A stretch of 64,000 bases of DNA, from positions 25,318 through 89,317 of the forward strand of contig JAOARV010000020.1 of assembly GCA_025210395.1 (NCBI GenBank). Direction: 5' to 3'. The notes beneath the pieces are model-generated. The model ran no database searches and was not told the origin of the DNA. It saw only the letters and a program-made list of their open reading frames with translations. Made by a program: the position numbers and the translations under genes. Source of the DNA: Marinisporobacter sp. Lineage in GTDB: Bacteria > Bacillota > Clostridia > Peptostreptococcales > Thermotaleaceae. Positions 20,185 through 29,427 of the stretch are shown here, one piece after another; position 1 is the stretch's first letter, and each line of letters opens with the position of its first letter.

Positions 20185-20448
20185 TTGGCAAACATTAAAT
20201 CTGCTAAAAAGAGAATTAAAGTTATTGAAGTAAAAACAGCGAGAAACAGAAAAATCAAATCTGCTGTTAAAACTGCAATAAGAAGATTTGAAGAAGCTTT
20301 AGTAGCTGGTAATGTAGAAGAAGCAAAAGCTAAGTTCCAATTTGCTGAAAAGAAAATCATGCAAGCTGCTGCAAAAGGAACTTTCCACAAGAATGCTGCT
20401 TCTAGAAAAGTTTCTAAATTAGCTATCAAATTAAACAAAGCTATGTAA
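20185..20448 (+). CDS. rpsT: 30S ribosomal protein S20
   Basis: 87 residues, MANIKSAKKRIKV at the start, the standard S20 form: three basic helices binding 16S rRNA. The start is TTG at 20185, eight bases after AGGGGG; the GTG at 20176 sits in the ribosome site. TTG/UUG starts are typical for rpsT. It is the only plus-strand gene in the first 25 kb, between gpr and holA as in other Firmicutes. Confidence 0.97.
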   Translation: MANIKSAKKRIKVIEVKTARNRKIKSAVKTAIRRFEEALVAGNVEEAKAKFQFAEKKIMQAAAKGTFHKNAASRKVSKLAIKLNKAM

Positions 20449-20484
20449 TTTACAACCGTCATTTATTCCCCATTAAGAAGATAA

Positions 20485-20506
20485 AAAGCGTACCATTGTA
20501 CGCTTT
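20485..20506. terminator. Bidirectional terminator between rpsT and holA
   Basis: Perfect stem AAAGCGTAC / GTACGCTTT with a CATT loop; T-rich on both sides. It serves rpsT on plus and the holA unit on minus. Confidence 0.85.
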
Positions 20507-20526
20507 CCGTCATTTTTTGGGGTTTT

Positions 20527-21561
20527 TTATTTCCCAAATTGAGTAATCAACAATTCAATTCCTAGTCTTTGATCAATCTTACCTTTTTTAATGCTTTCAT
20601 CTGTATACAGACAAACCTCAAGGGCTTTTCTCAACACTTCTGCCTCAAAATTTCTAGCCTGACTTAAATATTTTTTCGTAACAAAAGCTCTAAGACCTAA
20701 CTTTGGTCCTATAGCCATAGCTGTATAACCCTGTTTTTCCATTAACTTTATCTGAAATAAATATCGAAACTGTCTCGTAATCATATACAATATCTTTATT
20801 TCTGATTCCCCCTCCATTAACATGTCGTTAAAAAACGAAAGGGCTTTATCCGTATTTTTACTCCCTATAAATTCCACTAGGCTAAATATATTATTTTCCA
20901 TAGACTTAGGTGCTAGTAATTCAATATCTTTACTGGTCACTAAATTTCTATCTCCTAAAAAGCTACATAATTTATTGATTTCATTATCTAAATCTTTTAA
21001 ATTCTTATTTGAATTTCTATCTAAATAACCAATCAATTCTAATAAAAAAGCAATTTCCTTTTCTTTAATTTCTTTATTATACTTTTTAAAAATTTTTTGT
21101 ACCCACTTATGAAGATCTCGCTCTTTTAATTTATCGAAAGATACCATTTCTCCATGCTTTTTGATAGCTTTTATAATCTTTTTTCTTTTATCAATCTCTT
21201 GAGTGGCAATGAAAAATAATTGTGTTGTATCCGATAGATCAGTAAAATATTTGATAAGTCTTTCTTCCTCTCCTTCACTAATGTTTTTTCTTTTCCCAAA
21301 AAAACATTCTAAGTCCTTTACAAGAACCATTCTTTTCTCTCCCATAAAAGGAAGTGTTTCACATGCATGAATAATCGTATCCACATCTGTTTCTTTTCCA
21401 TCTATAAACTGATAGTTAAGATCCTCGAATCCTTTATTAATTGTTTTTTCTTTTATAACATTTATGGTGTTTTCTATCAGATAATATTCTCGTCCATAAA
21501 ATAAATATAAATTATTTAATTGTCCATTTTTCAAATCCTTTAAAACATCTTTATAATCCAT
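20527..21561 (-). CDS. holA: DNA polymerase III subunit delta
   Basis: 344 residues. It shows the HolA pattern: NLYLFYGREYYLIENTIN at the start, an AAA+-like domain without ATPase residues, and the C-terminal clamp-loader collar with KGKIDQRLGIELLI. Delta opens the beta sliding clamp in the clamp-loader complex. Lies 15 bases after comEC, a conserved pair. Confidence 0.93.
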   Translation of the reverse strand: MDYKDVLKDLKNGQLNNLYLFYGREYYLIENTINVIKEKTINKGFEDLNYQFIDGKETDVDTIIHACETLPFMGEKRMVLVKDLECFFGKRKNISEGEEERLIKYFTDLSDTTQLFFIATQEIDKRKKIIKAIKKHGEMVSFDKLKERDLHKWVQKIFKKYNKEIKEKEIAFLLELIGYLDRNSNKNLKDLDNEINKLCSFLGDRNLVTSKDIELLAPKSMENNIFSLVEFIGSKNTDKALSFFNDMLMEGESEIKILYMITRQFRYLFQIKLMEKQGYTAMAIGPKLGLRAFVTKKYLSQARNFEAEVLRKALEVCLYTDESIKKGKIDQRLGIELLITQFGK

Positions 21562-21576
21562 GATAAATCCTCCAAA

Positions 21577-23913
21577 TTATTCTCTTCCTTCGTGTAACAT
21601 GGTCTTAATTTTTACTCTCTCTTTATCTAAAGTTACCACAACAGCACCATCTTGATCATTTCTAAATACTACTGTACCCTTTTCTTTTAGACGATTTAAT
21701 ATATTTTTATGGGGATGACCATGTACATTTTTACCAACTTGTATAACAGCAATTGTTGGTTTGATTAATTCTAAAAATTCATCCGTACTAGAACTATTAC
21801 TTCCATGGTGTGCTACTTTCAATAGGTCCACAGACAAGTTTGGGTAACTTTTTAAAATCTCTCTTTCTCCTTCGGCTTCTATATCACCCGTAAATAACAT
21901 ATTATACCCCTTATATTCCATCAATACAATTAGTGAGTTATTATTTATATCATCACCACTAGATGCAACCAAAGACTTTCCTGGGTGAAGGATTTTTATC
22001 TTTATATTCTTTTCAATACTTATTTCATCATCCTTTAGACATTGATGTATTTTTGTTTTTTGATTGTTACAATTTTCTTTTAAGATTTTTAAATCTTCTG
22101 ATTGATAATAATCTGTTCCCATAATCAAATTATCTACCTTTAAATGATGGGCTACACCAATAAGTCCATCTATATGATCTTTATGAATATGAGATAATAT
22201 CATTATATGGATTTTACCTATTCCATTTTTTCTTAAGAAGGGTACTACTGTTTTTTCTCCTATATCTATCTCTTTTTGAAGGCTTCCCCCTCCATCTATT
22301 AAAATATTTTTCTTCATAGGTGTCTTGATCAAAATGCAATCTCCTTGTCCAACATCTACAAAGGTAATTTCCATTTTCCCAGGCAATAAATATAAAGTAA
22401 ATGTTATTATAAGATATAATCCAATAACTATACTCATTCCAGTTCTTTTACTTATAGGCAACTTTTTTATTTCTTTATCAGCTCTCATCCAAATGATAAA
22501 AAAAATATAATACAAAAATATAAAATAAAGACAAGGGGAAATCACTTCTATATTAGAAAAAGGTATAGCCTCTGTAATCATAGATAAGCTTATCATGATC
22601 CTTATTAACCTGGATACAATCCATCCTAAAATAGATCCTAGTGATATACTCACAAATCCAATTAACACCATTATAATGCCTATAGGTACAATAATACCTA
22701 CAATCATTACAATAGGTATATTCACAATAAATGCTCCTAAAGATATGTAATTAAAATGATATGCTACAACAGGAATAATCCCTATTTGGGCAGCCAAGGA
22801 TACAGCTAAGGCTTTTTGAATAAATTCAAATCTGAATTTCAGTTTATTCAAAATAGGTTTGTAAAAAAGAATAATCGTAAATGTTGCTATAAAAGAAAGT
22901 TGAAATCCTAGCGCAAATAGATAGAAAGGATTTATAATCAAAAAAATTAATCCTACACTAGCAATAGCTGATAAAGAATCATATCTTCTATTTAAAATCG
23001 GTGCCAAAATCAATACAAAAGTCATGCTTACAGCCCGTAAAACAGAAGGGGCATATCCAGTAATAATAACATAAAAACTTAAAATAGCCAATAGACTAAT
23101 TGTTCTTATTCTTACCGAAAATTTATTTAACAATTTTTGAATATACAGATAGATGATTCCTACATGTAATCCTGATACTGCTAGAACATGTGCTATCCCT
23201 ACTTTTTTAAAGGTTTGATATACATCTATATCTAACTTTTCTTTATCGCCTAACAAAATTCCTAAAAAAACACCTCCTTCTCTCTTAGGTAGAACATTAG
23301 AAACAGTCTGAACAATACGGTATTTTACAAAATTTGCTCCTCTTATAAGAGAAGATATATCACCCTCTCCTATAATTTTCATTCTATTAACATCTCCATA
23401 CAAGATCCCATAAATCTTTCGTCCTTTTAAATACATATTGTAATCAAACATTTTAGGATTTCGTCTTTTTTGAGGTTCTAAAAAAGTCCCATAAAGTTCT
23501 ATGCGTTTTCCTATAATAGATGGAAATTCCTTATTTTCTCCTTTCAATTTCACAAGTATTTTTCTTGAAAGTTTAAATTTTTCTCCTTCCATCATAATAC
23601 TTTCTACCTTCAACACCATCTGTATGCCCTTTTTATGAGAAACATCTATTACATCCCCCATCATATATACTTTTTCTCCAAAAAAATCCTTGAATTGTCC
23701 ATTCGATTCATTACTCCCCTTAAGATTCAAAGCCCCTAATAATAATATAATAGAAAATAATACAATAGAAAAAGCTTTCTTATAGATCAACAAGCCTATG
23801 ATCACACTCATAAAAAAAATGTATAGCATCATCCCATAAGATATACTCAAGTGATACGACAACAATATACCTAAAACATAAAATCCTGCTATCATCAAAA
23901 TCGGTCTCCTCAC
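21577..23913 (-). CDS. comEC: DNA internalisation competence protein ComEC/Rec2
   Basis: 778 residues with the full three-part layout: N-terminal DUF4131-type region with membrane segments, the central Competence membrane domain (about 225-500) including VSGLHVGIIYLYIQKL, and a C-terminal metallo-beta-lactamase domain (about 515-770) with VDVGQGDCILIKTP and the metal motif SHIHKDHIDGL. ComEC forms the DNA-uptake channel and probably degrades one strand. The GTG at 23913 is eight bases after GGAGGGG. No other competence genes are in the window. Confidence 0.95.
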   Translation of the reverse strand: MRRPILMIAGFYVLGILLSYHLSISYGMMLYIFFMSVIIGLLIYKKAFSIVLFSIILLLGALNLKGSNESNGQFKDFFGEKVYMMGDVIDVSHKKGIQMVLKVESIMMEGEKFKLSRKILVKLKGENKEFPSIIGKRIELYGTFLEPQKRRNPKMFDYNMYLKGRKIYGILYGDVNRMKIIGEGDISSLIRGANFVKYRIVQTVSNVLPKREGGVFLGILLGDKEKLDIDVYQTFKKVGIAHVLAVSGLHVGIIYLYIQKLLNKFSVRIRTISLLAILSFYVIITGYAPSVLRAVSMTFVLILAPILNRRYDSLSAIASVGLIFLIINPFYLFALGFQLSFIATFTIILFYKPILNKLKFRFEFIQKALAVSLAAQIGIIPVVAYHFNYISLGAFIVNIPIVMIVGIIVPIGIIMVLIGFVSISLGSILGWIVSRLIRIMISLSMITEAIPFSNIEVISPCLYFIFLYYIFFIIWMRADKEIKKLPISKRTGMSIVIGLYLIITFTLYLLPGKMEITFVDVGQGDCILIKTPMKKNILIDGGGSLQKEIDIGEKTVVPFLRKNGIGKIHIMILSHIHKDHIDGLIGVAHHLKVDNLIMGTDYYQSEDLKILKENCNNQKTKIHQCLKDDEISIEKNIKIKILHPGKSLVASSGDDINNNSLIVLMEYKGYNMLFTGDIEAEGEREILKSYPNLSVDLLKVAHHGSNSSSTDEFLELIKPTIAVIQVGKNVHGHPHKNILNRLKEKGTVVFRNDQDGAVVVTLDKERVKIKTMLHEGRE

Positions 23914-23983
23914 TTATTTAACCCCTCCCTTTTCTTATCCTATATAATCCTTTTATTGAATATTTTTCCCTTATTCCATAAAA

Positions 23984-24018
23984 ATAAAAGATATATCCCA
24001 AAAGAATATATCTTTTAT
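23984..24018 (-). terminator. Terminator after the 102-residue gene
   Basis: Stem ATAAAAGATATAT / ATATATCTTTTAT around a 9-base loop, followed on the minus strand by a T-rich stretch. Confidence 0.65.
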
Positions 24019-24026
24019 CCCTCATA

Positions 24027-24335
24027 TTAATGTTTTAATTCCTTCTCATCCCTTAAGTAATTAGGAGTATATCTTCCTGTAGTATGATCATTTCCCATGT
24101 ACAATAAATCTGCTTCAATATTTATACTATGATTATTTTTATCATGCTTAATTTCAACATTCTCCACGCTACCATCATCTTGATGATAATTTAGGTACTG
24201 CCACAAAATATCCCTCGCATTTTCAACACTTACATTCCTATCATATGTAACTAAATATTCTTTTTCTGGTACTTCAAGATATAATTTATATTTATCCTTT
24301 ACTTTCACTCTTCTTTCACTAATACTATTTAGCAC
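24027..24335 (-). CDS. Hypothetical protein
   Basis: 102 residues, not recognised. No signal peptide or membrane segment. The sequence alternates short beta-like and helical stretches and is rich in His, Asp and Asn in its second half (VENVEIKHDKNNHS, MGNDHTTGRY). GTG start at 24335 with GGAAGGG five bases upstream; a later GTG is possible. It has its own terminator and may be a single-gene unit between comEC and the ECF gene. Confidence 0.55.
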   Translation of the reverse strand: MLNSISERRVKVKDKYKLYLEVPEKEYLVTYDRNVSVENARDILWQYLNYHQDDGSVENVEIKHDKNNHSINIEADLLYMGNDHTTGRYTPNYLRDEKELKH

Positions 24336-24430
24336 ACAATCCCTTCCTTTCTTTTTTTATATTATTATCATTCCCTTTTCATAAAAAAGCTTTCAGAAAT
24401 AAATATGCTATTATGTGGAATATTCACTAA

Positions 24431-24456
24431 AAAAGACCTCCATCAGGAAGTCTTTT
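24431..24456 (-). terminator. Terminator after the ECF S-component gene
   Basis: Stem AAAAGACTTCC / GGAGGTCTTTT (one G-T pair) with loop TGAT, followed by T run on minus. Confidence 0.8.
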
Positions 24457-24458
24457 CT

Positions 24459-24995
24459 TTATCTATAGTTTTCTTTTAGTTTTTGAAATAATTTTATTTT
24501 ATCAAAGGCTAACATGAGTGGTGCTGCTAATACACCTCCACCTACTGCTTGCATAATATTTCCAATAACCCCCAGCACCGCTGTACCAAACCCATACAAT
24601 ACACTTTCATAGGACAAATATCCTAAAACCATAATAGTGCCTCCTATTAATACAGAAACAGCAAATACAATCATTTTTTTAGAAACACTTATATCTACCC
24701 TCTCTATTTTCTTATAAATATATCCAATTGCTAAAGCCTCTAAACCTTTGATCACAAAAGTAGCCGGAGCATAAATATAATATCCTGAAAAAACATCTGC
24801 AAAAAGGGATCCTATTCCAGCAGCAAGACTTCCAGCTACAGGACCTAATAAAATACCACTAAGATATACCATACTATCACCAATATGAATATATCCTTTC
24901 GTTGGAGTTGGTATTTGTATTAGCATTGTACCCACTAGTACTAAAGCTGCCATTAATCCTGTAATCGTTAATTGCTTTACATTCATTTTACCCAT
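24459..24995 (-). CDS. ECF transporter S component
   Basis: 178 residues, six hydrophobic segments. Features of the ECF substrate-binding family: IPTPTKGYIHIGDSMVYLSG, then GPVAGSLAAGIGSLFADV and FVIKGLEALAIGYI. S components capture a vitamin or micronutrient and dock to a shared EcfA-EcfT module, which is not in this window. The substrate is not readable from sequence. ATG at 24995 after AAAGGAG. It is a single-gene unit with a strong promoter and repeated TGTATCG sites, suggesting regulation by substrate level. Confidence 0.82.
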   Translation of the reverse strand: MGKMNVKQLTITGLMAALVLVGTMLIQIPTPTKGYIHIGDSMVYLSGILLGPVAGSLAAGIGSLFADVFSGYYIYAPATFVIKGLEALAIGYIYKKIERVDISVSKKMIVFAVSVLIGGTIMVLGYLSYESVLYGFGTAVLGVIGNIMQAVGGGVLAAPLMLAFDKIKLFQKLKENYR

Positions 24996-25097
24996 TGTAT
25001 CGTTCTCCTTTCAAATCACACCTATATGTATCGTTCCCATATTATTATAGCACCTAATTGTACCTATGTAAACAGTATTTTATCGCGTTTTGTATCG
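24996..25097. repeat. Three phased TGTATCG repeats around the ECF promoter
   Basis: TGTATCGTTC at 24996-25005 and 25027-25036, and TGTATCGGTA at 25091-25100. Spacing is 31 and 64 bases, about three and six helical turns, placing all three on one face of the DNA. They flank the promoter and the ribosome site, as expected for a repressor site, but no regulator is identified. Confidence 0.45.
25044..25072 (-). promoter_or_regulatory. Sigma-A promoter of the ECF gene
   Basis: TTTACA (25072-25067), 17-base spacer, TATAAT (25049-25044). Close to consensus. Confidence 0.75.
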
Positions 25098-25176
25098 GTA
25101 CATTTTCTTTATTTTCTATTTTTCTTCTGCAATTCTATTCCTCAATTTTTATTTCAAGTTTTGTCTTTATTTTGTA

Positions 25177-25204
25177 ACATAAATCCTATTATTAACATAG
25201 TATA
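25177..25204 (+). promoter_or_regulatory. Sigma-K-like promoter of the 31-residue gene
   Basis: AC (25177-25178), 17-base spacer, CATAGTATA (25196-25204). The Bacillus sigma-K pattern is AC-N16/17-CATAnnnTA, an exact match. The gene starts 61 bases downstream. Confidence 0.5.
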
Positions 25205-25264
25205 TATTAAGAAAAAGGACAAGAGATAAAATATTTAAAGTGAAATCAAAAAGGAGGGGTTAAC

Positions 25265-25360
25265 GTGGGTTGCTACGGTGGTTGTGATAGTAGTTTATTA
25301 TTCTTCTTTCTACTTCTTGTAGTATTATTCTGCTGTCCGAGTTTCGGATGGGGTTGCTAA
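25265..25360 (+). CDS. Small Cys- and Gly-rich hydrophobic protein, possibly spore-associated
   Basis: 31 residues: MGCYGGCDSS, then a hydrophobic stretch LLFFFLLLVVLF, then CCPSFGWGC. GTG start at 25265 with AGGAGGGG five bases upstream, and a terminator six bases after the stop, so it is a complete small gene. The Cys/Gly-rich ends around one hydrophobic helix recall the tiny YjcZ-type sporulation proteins of Firmicutes; I cannot claim membership. A sigma-K-like promoter upstream would put it late in the mother cell, where Cys-rich coat proteins are made. Confidence 0.72.
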   Translation: MGCYGGCDSSLLFFFLLLVVLFCCPSFGWGC

Positions 25361-25365
25361 AATAA

Positions 25366-25394
25366 AAGAATTGGGGGATTTTCTCCCAATTCTT
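25366..25394 (+). terminator. Terminator of the 31-residue gene
   Basis: Stem AAGAATTGGGGGA / TTCTCCCAATTCTT with a tight loop, ending in TTTATAC. The T run is short. Confidence 0.75.
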
Positions 25395-25464
25395 TATACA
25401 TAGTTTTGTCTTCTTACATTTCTCATTTTTTTATTTTTTCCATAGCTTTTCCTTAAAATATAAA

Positions 25465-25578
25465 TCATCGTAATAATCCCATTCTTTTGTCAACACTTAA
25501 TTCTTTTCCCATGTCTTTCTTCATTTTATCAAAATGTTCTCTTATCTTAAGGTTTATAGGTATTTTATCCGTAATCAA
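25465..25578 (-). CDS. Possible 37-residue ORF or gene remnant
   Basis: In the stretch 25395-25712, which has no other gene, the minus strand encodes a 37-residue frame beginning with TTG at 25578 (weak site AAGTGAG). Its composition is gene-like: INLKIREHFDKMKKDMGKEL then SVDKRMGLLR. No family recognised. It may be the tail of a lost gene or a real small protein. Confidence 0.25.
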   Translation of the reverse strand: MITDKIPINLKIREHFDKMKKDMGKELSVDKRMGLLR

Positions 25579-25686
25579 ATCATCTCACTTCATCTTTTTC
25601 TTAGGAAAAATTCATCATAAATTCACTATATAACTAAAAAATTTATATTCCATACAGGTAATATAAAGTATCTTTATTATACAAAA

Positions 25687-25716
25687 ATAAGCCAATAGTT
25701 TTCACTATTGACTTAT
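25687..25716 (-). terminator. Terminator after the TPR gene
   Basis: Stem ATAAGTCAATAGT / ACTATTGGCTTAT with a GAAA loop and one mismatch, followed by TTTTTGT on minus. It overlaps the stop codon. Confidence 0.8.
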
Positions 25717-26969
25717 GAATATTTTTCCTTTAACGCTACAATAGCATCTCTAATAGGTTGATAATCTGGAAGAATCTTTCTTGCTTTATATAAATACCAC
25801 TTGGCTTTTTCTAATCTTCCTGTATAAAGATAGATTAAACCTAAATTATGATGTCCATGCCCATTTTGAGGATACAATTCAATAACCTTCTTTCCATAAT
25901 ATTCAGCTTTCCTATAGGATTTCAAATCTTCTCCATAAATTTTCGATAAGTTTAACAAAGCAATAAGATCTTTTTCATCATATTTTAAAAATTTTTCATA
26001 ATAATAGATTGCTTTTTCATATTTATTTACTTGCTGATAGCAGATCCCTAGACTATAATAGATATCTTGTCGTACTTCTACAACATCTTCTCCATTTATG
26101 ACAAGAGCCTTTTGATAGCAAATGATAGACTCCCGATCTTTTCCTATTTGGCAAAAGATATCCCCCATCAGTTTCCAATATATAGAAGTACCCGGATGCT
26201 TTTTAATACATTCCTCTAAAACTTCTAAGGCCGTATCAAAATACTCACTATTTATATAGGCAATGAGTAAATTATGAATAAGATATTCATCCTCTGGATC
26301 AATTCTCAAACCTCGTCTACATACATCTATTGCTTCTTCCTCTAATCCATTAAGGAGCAGAAAATTACTCATATTTAAATAAGCTTCTGATACATTAGGC
26401 TGTAGAGTTGCCTGCACTTTCAAGCATCTAATACTCTTATGCAATTCTCCTTTTGCTTCATAATAATAAGCAAGATCCTCAAAAACATAGTATCTTTTGT
26501 ACTTCTTTAAAAAAAAAGGATTATTTTTGTATATGCACATAAAGGCAGCTCTTGCAATATCTATTCTACCTTCTTTATAATGATTTTTTCCTTCCTCTAA
26601 AAAAATTTTCCACGCATTAGAATTATTTTCTTCTTCCATCAAATTATATTTTTGTATCCACATATTTTCCATCTTTCTTTGTGTCATGAACTCCTGAGGA
26701 AAAAATAAATTTTCAAAAATCCAAAAAGATGGTATTTCTTTCTGAATCCTATGTTTTATGGTATAGCTTTCTTCTTCATCTTTTAGTTTTATTTTCATCC
26801 AATATCCAGGAATTTTTTTATATTTACTTTGAAACGAAATGTCTTTTACTCCTAAAGCTAATGGCCCCTCTAGCCTCTTTGGATTACTCTCTTCTTCTAT
26901 CTCAAAAATTCTTTTCAAATAATCATTTCTTAATCTTTCTGTCGGAAAAAAAATGCTAAATTCATTCAA
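25713..26969 (-). CDS. Tetratricopeptide repeat protein
   Basis: 418 residues. From about residue 160 it is built of TPR units, for example LHKSIRCLKVQATLQPNVSE, EEEAIDVCRRGLRIDPED, DRESIICYQKALVINGED and YEKAIYYYEKFLKYDEKD; the last is LEKAKWYLYKARKILPDY. The first 150 residues are not recognised. No signal peptide, so probably cytoplasmic and a protein-binding scaffold. TTG start at 26969, eight bases after AGGAGG; this site decides the start. Single-gene unit. Confidence 0.82.
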   Translation of the reverse strand: MNEFSIFFPTERLRNDYLKRIFEIEEESNPKRLEGPLALGVKDISFQSKYKKIPGYWMKIKLKDEEESYTIKHRIQKEIPSFWIFENLFFPQEFMTQRKMENMWIQKYNLMEEENNSNAWKIFLEEGKNHYKEGRIDIARAAFMCIYKNNPFFLKKYKRYYVFEDLAYYYEAKGELHKSIRCLKVQATLQPNVSEAYLNMSNFLLLNGLEEEAIDVCRRGLRIDPEDEYLIHNLLIAYINSEYFDTALEVLEECIKKHPGTSIYWKLMGDIFCQIGKDRESIICYQKALVINGEDVVEVRQDIYYSLGICYQQVNKYEKAIYYYEKFLKYDEKDLIALLNLSKIYGEDLKSYRKAEYYGKKVIELYPQNGHGHHNLGLIYLYTGRLEKAKWYLYKARKILPDYQPIRDAIVALKEKYS

Positions 26970-27132
26970 GCATATAGCCTCCTTTCATTATAAGGGACTA
27001 TATAATACTTATGTTTCATAATTTTTAGCCCTCGTTTATTCTAATATATAATAGTTCTTGCTTCTTATAGACTTCTCAATCAAAATTTGAATATAGTATT
27101 GAAAAATATATATTTTATGATTCAATATAAGA

Positions 27133-29271
27133 TTATTTTATCACGTTCCTTTTATATAAATTTTCTATGATAGCTATTTCTTCATTAGTTAATTCATATA
27201 AATGATAAAATATACGATCTAACTTTTTTTGAATCCTGTCCATTTCCCCAAATTTCACCATTTCCTTTACTAAAATGCTAATCTCTTTACAAATACTTTC
27301 ATCGTCAATACATAATATTGGTAAATTTTTCAAAGGAGTTGCATATAATTCTAAATAATCTCCCTTTCTTTTTCCTCGATTATACAGCCAAAAATACATA
27401 ATCTTTGAATTTAAAAATCCTAATAGTATATGAAAATCTATATTTTTTTCTTTTAAAGTAATAAAATATACATCAGCACTAGCATACCAAGAAGAATCAT
27501 TCAAAGCAAATCTATTTTCTTTTGCTCTATGAGGAACAATAATCTTAGTACTTTCAAAGATTTCTTGTTTTCTAGGCCATTGTAATGCATACCAGCATCT
27601 CGTTCCTCTAACCGTTTCTCTTCTCTTTTCTAAAACTTCCTTATATCTTGATAAATGCTCTAAAACCTTTTTGTCTATCTTCGTTTCATCCTCTACATAT
27701 AGTAAATATTTTGACGAATGATGATTTGCATAATACCTTTTTATATCACTATTTTTATACATAGGTTTAATAAAATGTGAATCTAACAACTCTAATGCAC
27801 TTGCTTCCTCATAAGATAAAACAAATATTCCCTGACTTAATTGTATATTCCTTTTTTTAACAATTTTGAAAGAGATTTTTTTCTCAAGCATATCTTTCGT
27901 TACTTTATCTGCTCCACTAACAATTCCTTGATTTACATTACAAATCTCTTTTAATGTATATTGCCTATTGTCATATATTTTTCTTAATATACTATCGTAC
28001 TCATTATTTTCTTGTATCAAGATTTGCCCATAGTCATCATATAATTTTTCTTGATTTTCTAATATATATTGAGCTACTTTCTTTTTCACTCTCTTACTTC
28101 CATAAAGCAACTCATGCATCTCTTGTGTATTTATATTTTTTTCTTTAATATATTTTATACATATAGCTTGATTTTTGCTCATGTCCTTTTCTAAGAAAAA
28201 TATAATATTATGCTGTCCTTTAGCAGATTTAAAAATTTCATAATCATTAAAGTTCACAATATCTATAAAAGTACAATGCTCTTTAAAAAAATTTCGTAAT
28301 TTTATAGCACCATCAGCAGTTACAAAGTAGTTGGTCGTAATATAAGCTAATATTCCTTTTTCTCTTAAAATTTCTAATGCTCTATAAATGAAAAAGTAAA
28401 AATAATCCATTTTGCCTTCATAATATTTTTTCCCAAATGAAGTATTTTTTATTTTATCAAATATAGGCTTATTTCCTTTTTCACCTAAATAAGGAGGATT
28501 TCCTAGAACAATATCAAATTTTTTATCATTTCCAAAAATTTTTCTAGTTACTAAGCTATCTGCCACCACAACATTGATTTTATCTACATATTTTCTATGA
28601 GTTTCTTCATGAACCATAGAAAACAAAGCCATTTTTCCTACTATAGCAGGCTGATTTTGTATATCTACCCCAAACAAATTATTTTCCACAATATATTTTC
28701 TTATTGAAAGATCCTTTTTCTTCTTTCCTAGTAGATCATAAATATTTTTTTTATAGACATATATTTTTTTTAAAGCGCCTATCAAAAATAATCCTGTTCC
28801 ACAAGCTATATCAATAATCTTTACTCTATCTAATGCTTTTAGAATTTTTATAAGTTCTGCTTTTTTTATACAAGCATTGCCCTGTAAAATTTTTCGTAAA
28901 TCATTCTCTGTACAATTTGTTTCTCTTGATAAATAAATTTCTAATGATCGGTTTACCATATATTCTATAATATACAAAGGCGTATAAAAACTTCCTGTTT
29001 TCTCTCGACGATTTTGTGATAAATAATCTTCATAGATCTGACTAAGTACACTAAAATCATAATCATCCAGATTTAGACTTCCATTGAATTGAAACTTACT
29101 ATTTAGATCATTTCTTATAAAAATCCCTATATCCTTTAAAGCTTTTACACCATATTTTTTTAAAAATACGAACTTACAAATTTCTAATATAATATCAGCT
29201 TTTCCAATTTTTAAGTCTTCTGTATTTTTCAAGATTTCATCAAATAACCTTTTCCATTTTTTAATTTGCAT
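27133..29271 (-). CDS. Solitary N6-adenine DNA methyltransferase (Eco57I/TaqI type)
   Basis: 712 residues. N-terminal helical region (1-90), then FYTP near 95, SAM motif DIACGTGLF near 154 and the catalytic NPPY near 258, the order of gamma-class N6-adenine methylases. The C-terminal half is a TaqI-like target recognition domain, with CWYALQWPRKQEIFESTKII and ADVYF. No restriction enzyme or specificity subunit is adjacent, so it looks like an orphan methylase. By memory of the sequence, the C-terminal domain resembles CamA, the orphan methylase of C. difficile that affects sporulation; that comparison needs alignment. ATG at 29271 is five bases after GGTGGAG; a TTG five codons upstream is rejected. 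Confidence 0.88.
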   Translation of the reverse strand: MQIKKWKRLFDEILKNTEDLKIGKADIILEICKFVFLKKYGVKALKDIGIFIRNDLNSKFQFNGSLNLDDYDFSVLSQIYEDYLSQNRREKTGSFYTPLYIIEYMVNRSLEIYLSRETNCTENDLRKILQGNACIKKAELIKILKALDRVKIIDIACGTGLFLIGALKKIYVYKKNIYDLLGKKKKDLSIRKYIVENNLFGVDIQNQPAIVGKMALFSMVHEETHRKYVDKINVVVADSLVTRKIFGNDKKFDIVLGNPPYLGEKGNKPIFDKIKNTSFGKKYYEGKMDYFYFFIYRALEILREKGILAYITTNYFVTADGAIKLRNFFKEHCTFIDIVNFNDYEIFKSAKGQHNIIFFLEKDMSKNQAICIKYIKEKNINTQEMHELLYGSKRVKKKVAQYILENQEKLYDDYGQILIQENNEYDSILRKIYDNRQYTLKEICNVNQGIVSGADKVTKDMLEKKISFKIVKKRNIQLSQGIFVLSYEEASALELLDSHFIKPMYKNSDIKRYYANHHSSKYLLYVEDETKIDKKVLEHLSRYKEVLEKRRETVRGTRCWYALQWPRKQEIFESTKIIVPHRAKENRFALNDSSWYASADVYFITLKEKNIDFHILLGFLNSKIMYFWLYNRGKRKGDYLELYATPLKNLPILCIDDESICKEISILVKEMVKFGEMDRIQKKLDRIFYHLYELTNEEIAIIENLYKRNVIK

Positions 29272-29372
29272 CACATCTCCACCCAAATAAAATTGTAAAA
29301 GTATCCAGTTCTGGACACCTCATTTCCTATTTCTTTCTATTGAAATTTTATTTTTTTCCAAAATAATGTGTA

Positions 29373-29399
29373 ATATTCAAAATATTCTTCCGATACAAT
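29373..29399 (+). promoter_or_regulatory. Possible sigma-E-like promoter of the 215-residue gene
   Basis: ATA (29373-29375), 16-base spacer, GATACAAT (29392-29399): one mismatch to CATACAnT. The region is AT-rich, so chance matches occur. Confidence 0.35.
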
Positions 29400-29427
29400 A
29401 TATATATAGAATGAAAGGGGTGTTTAT

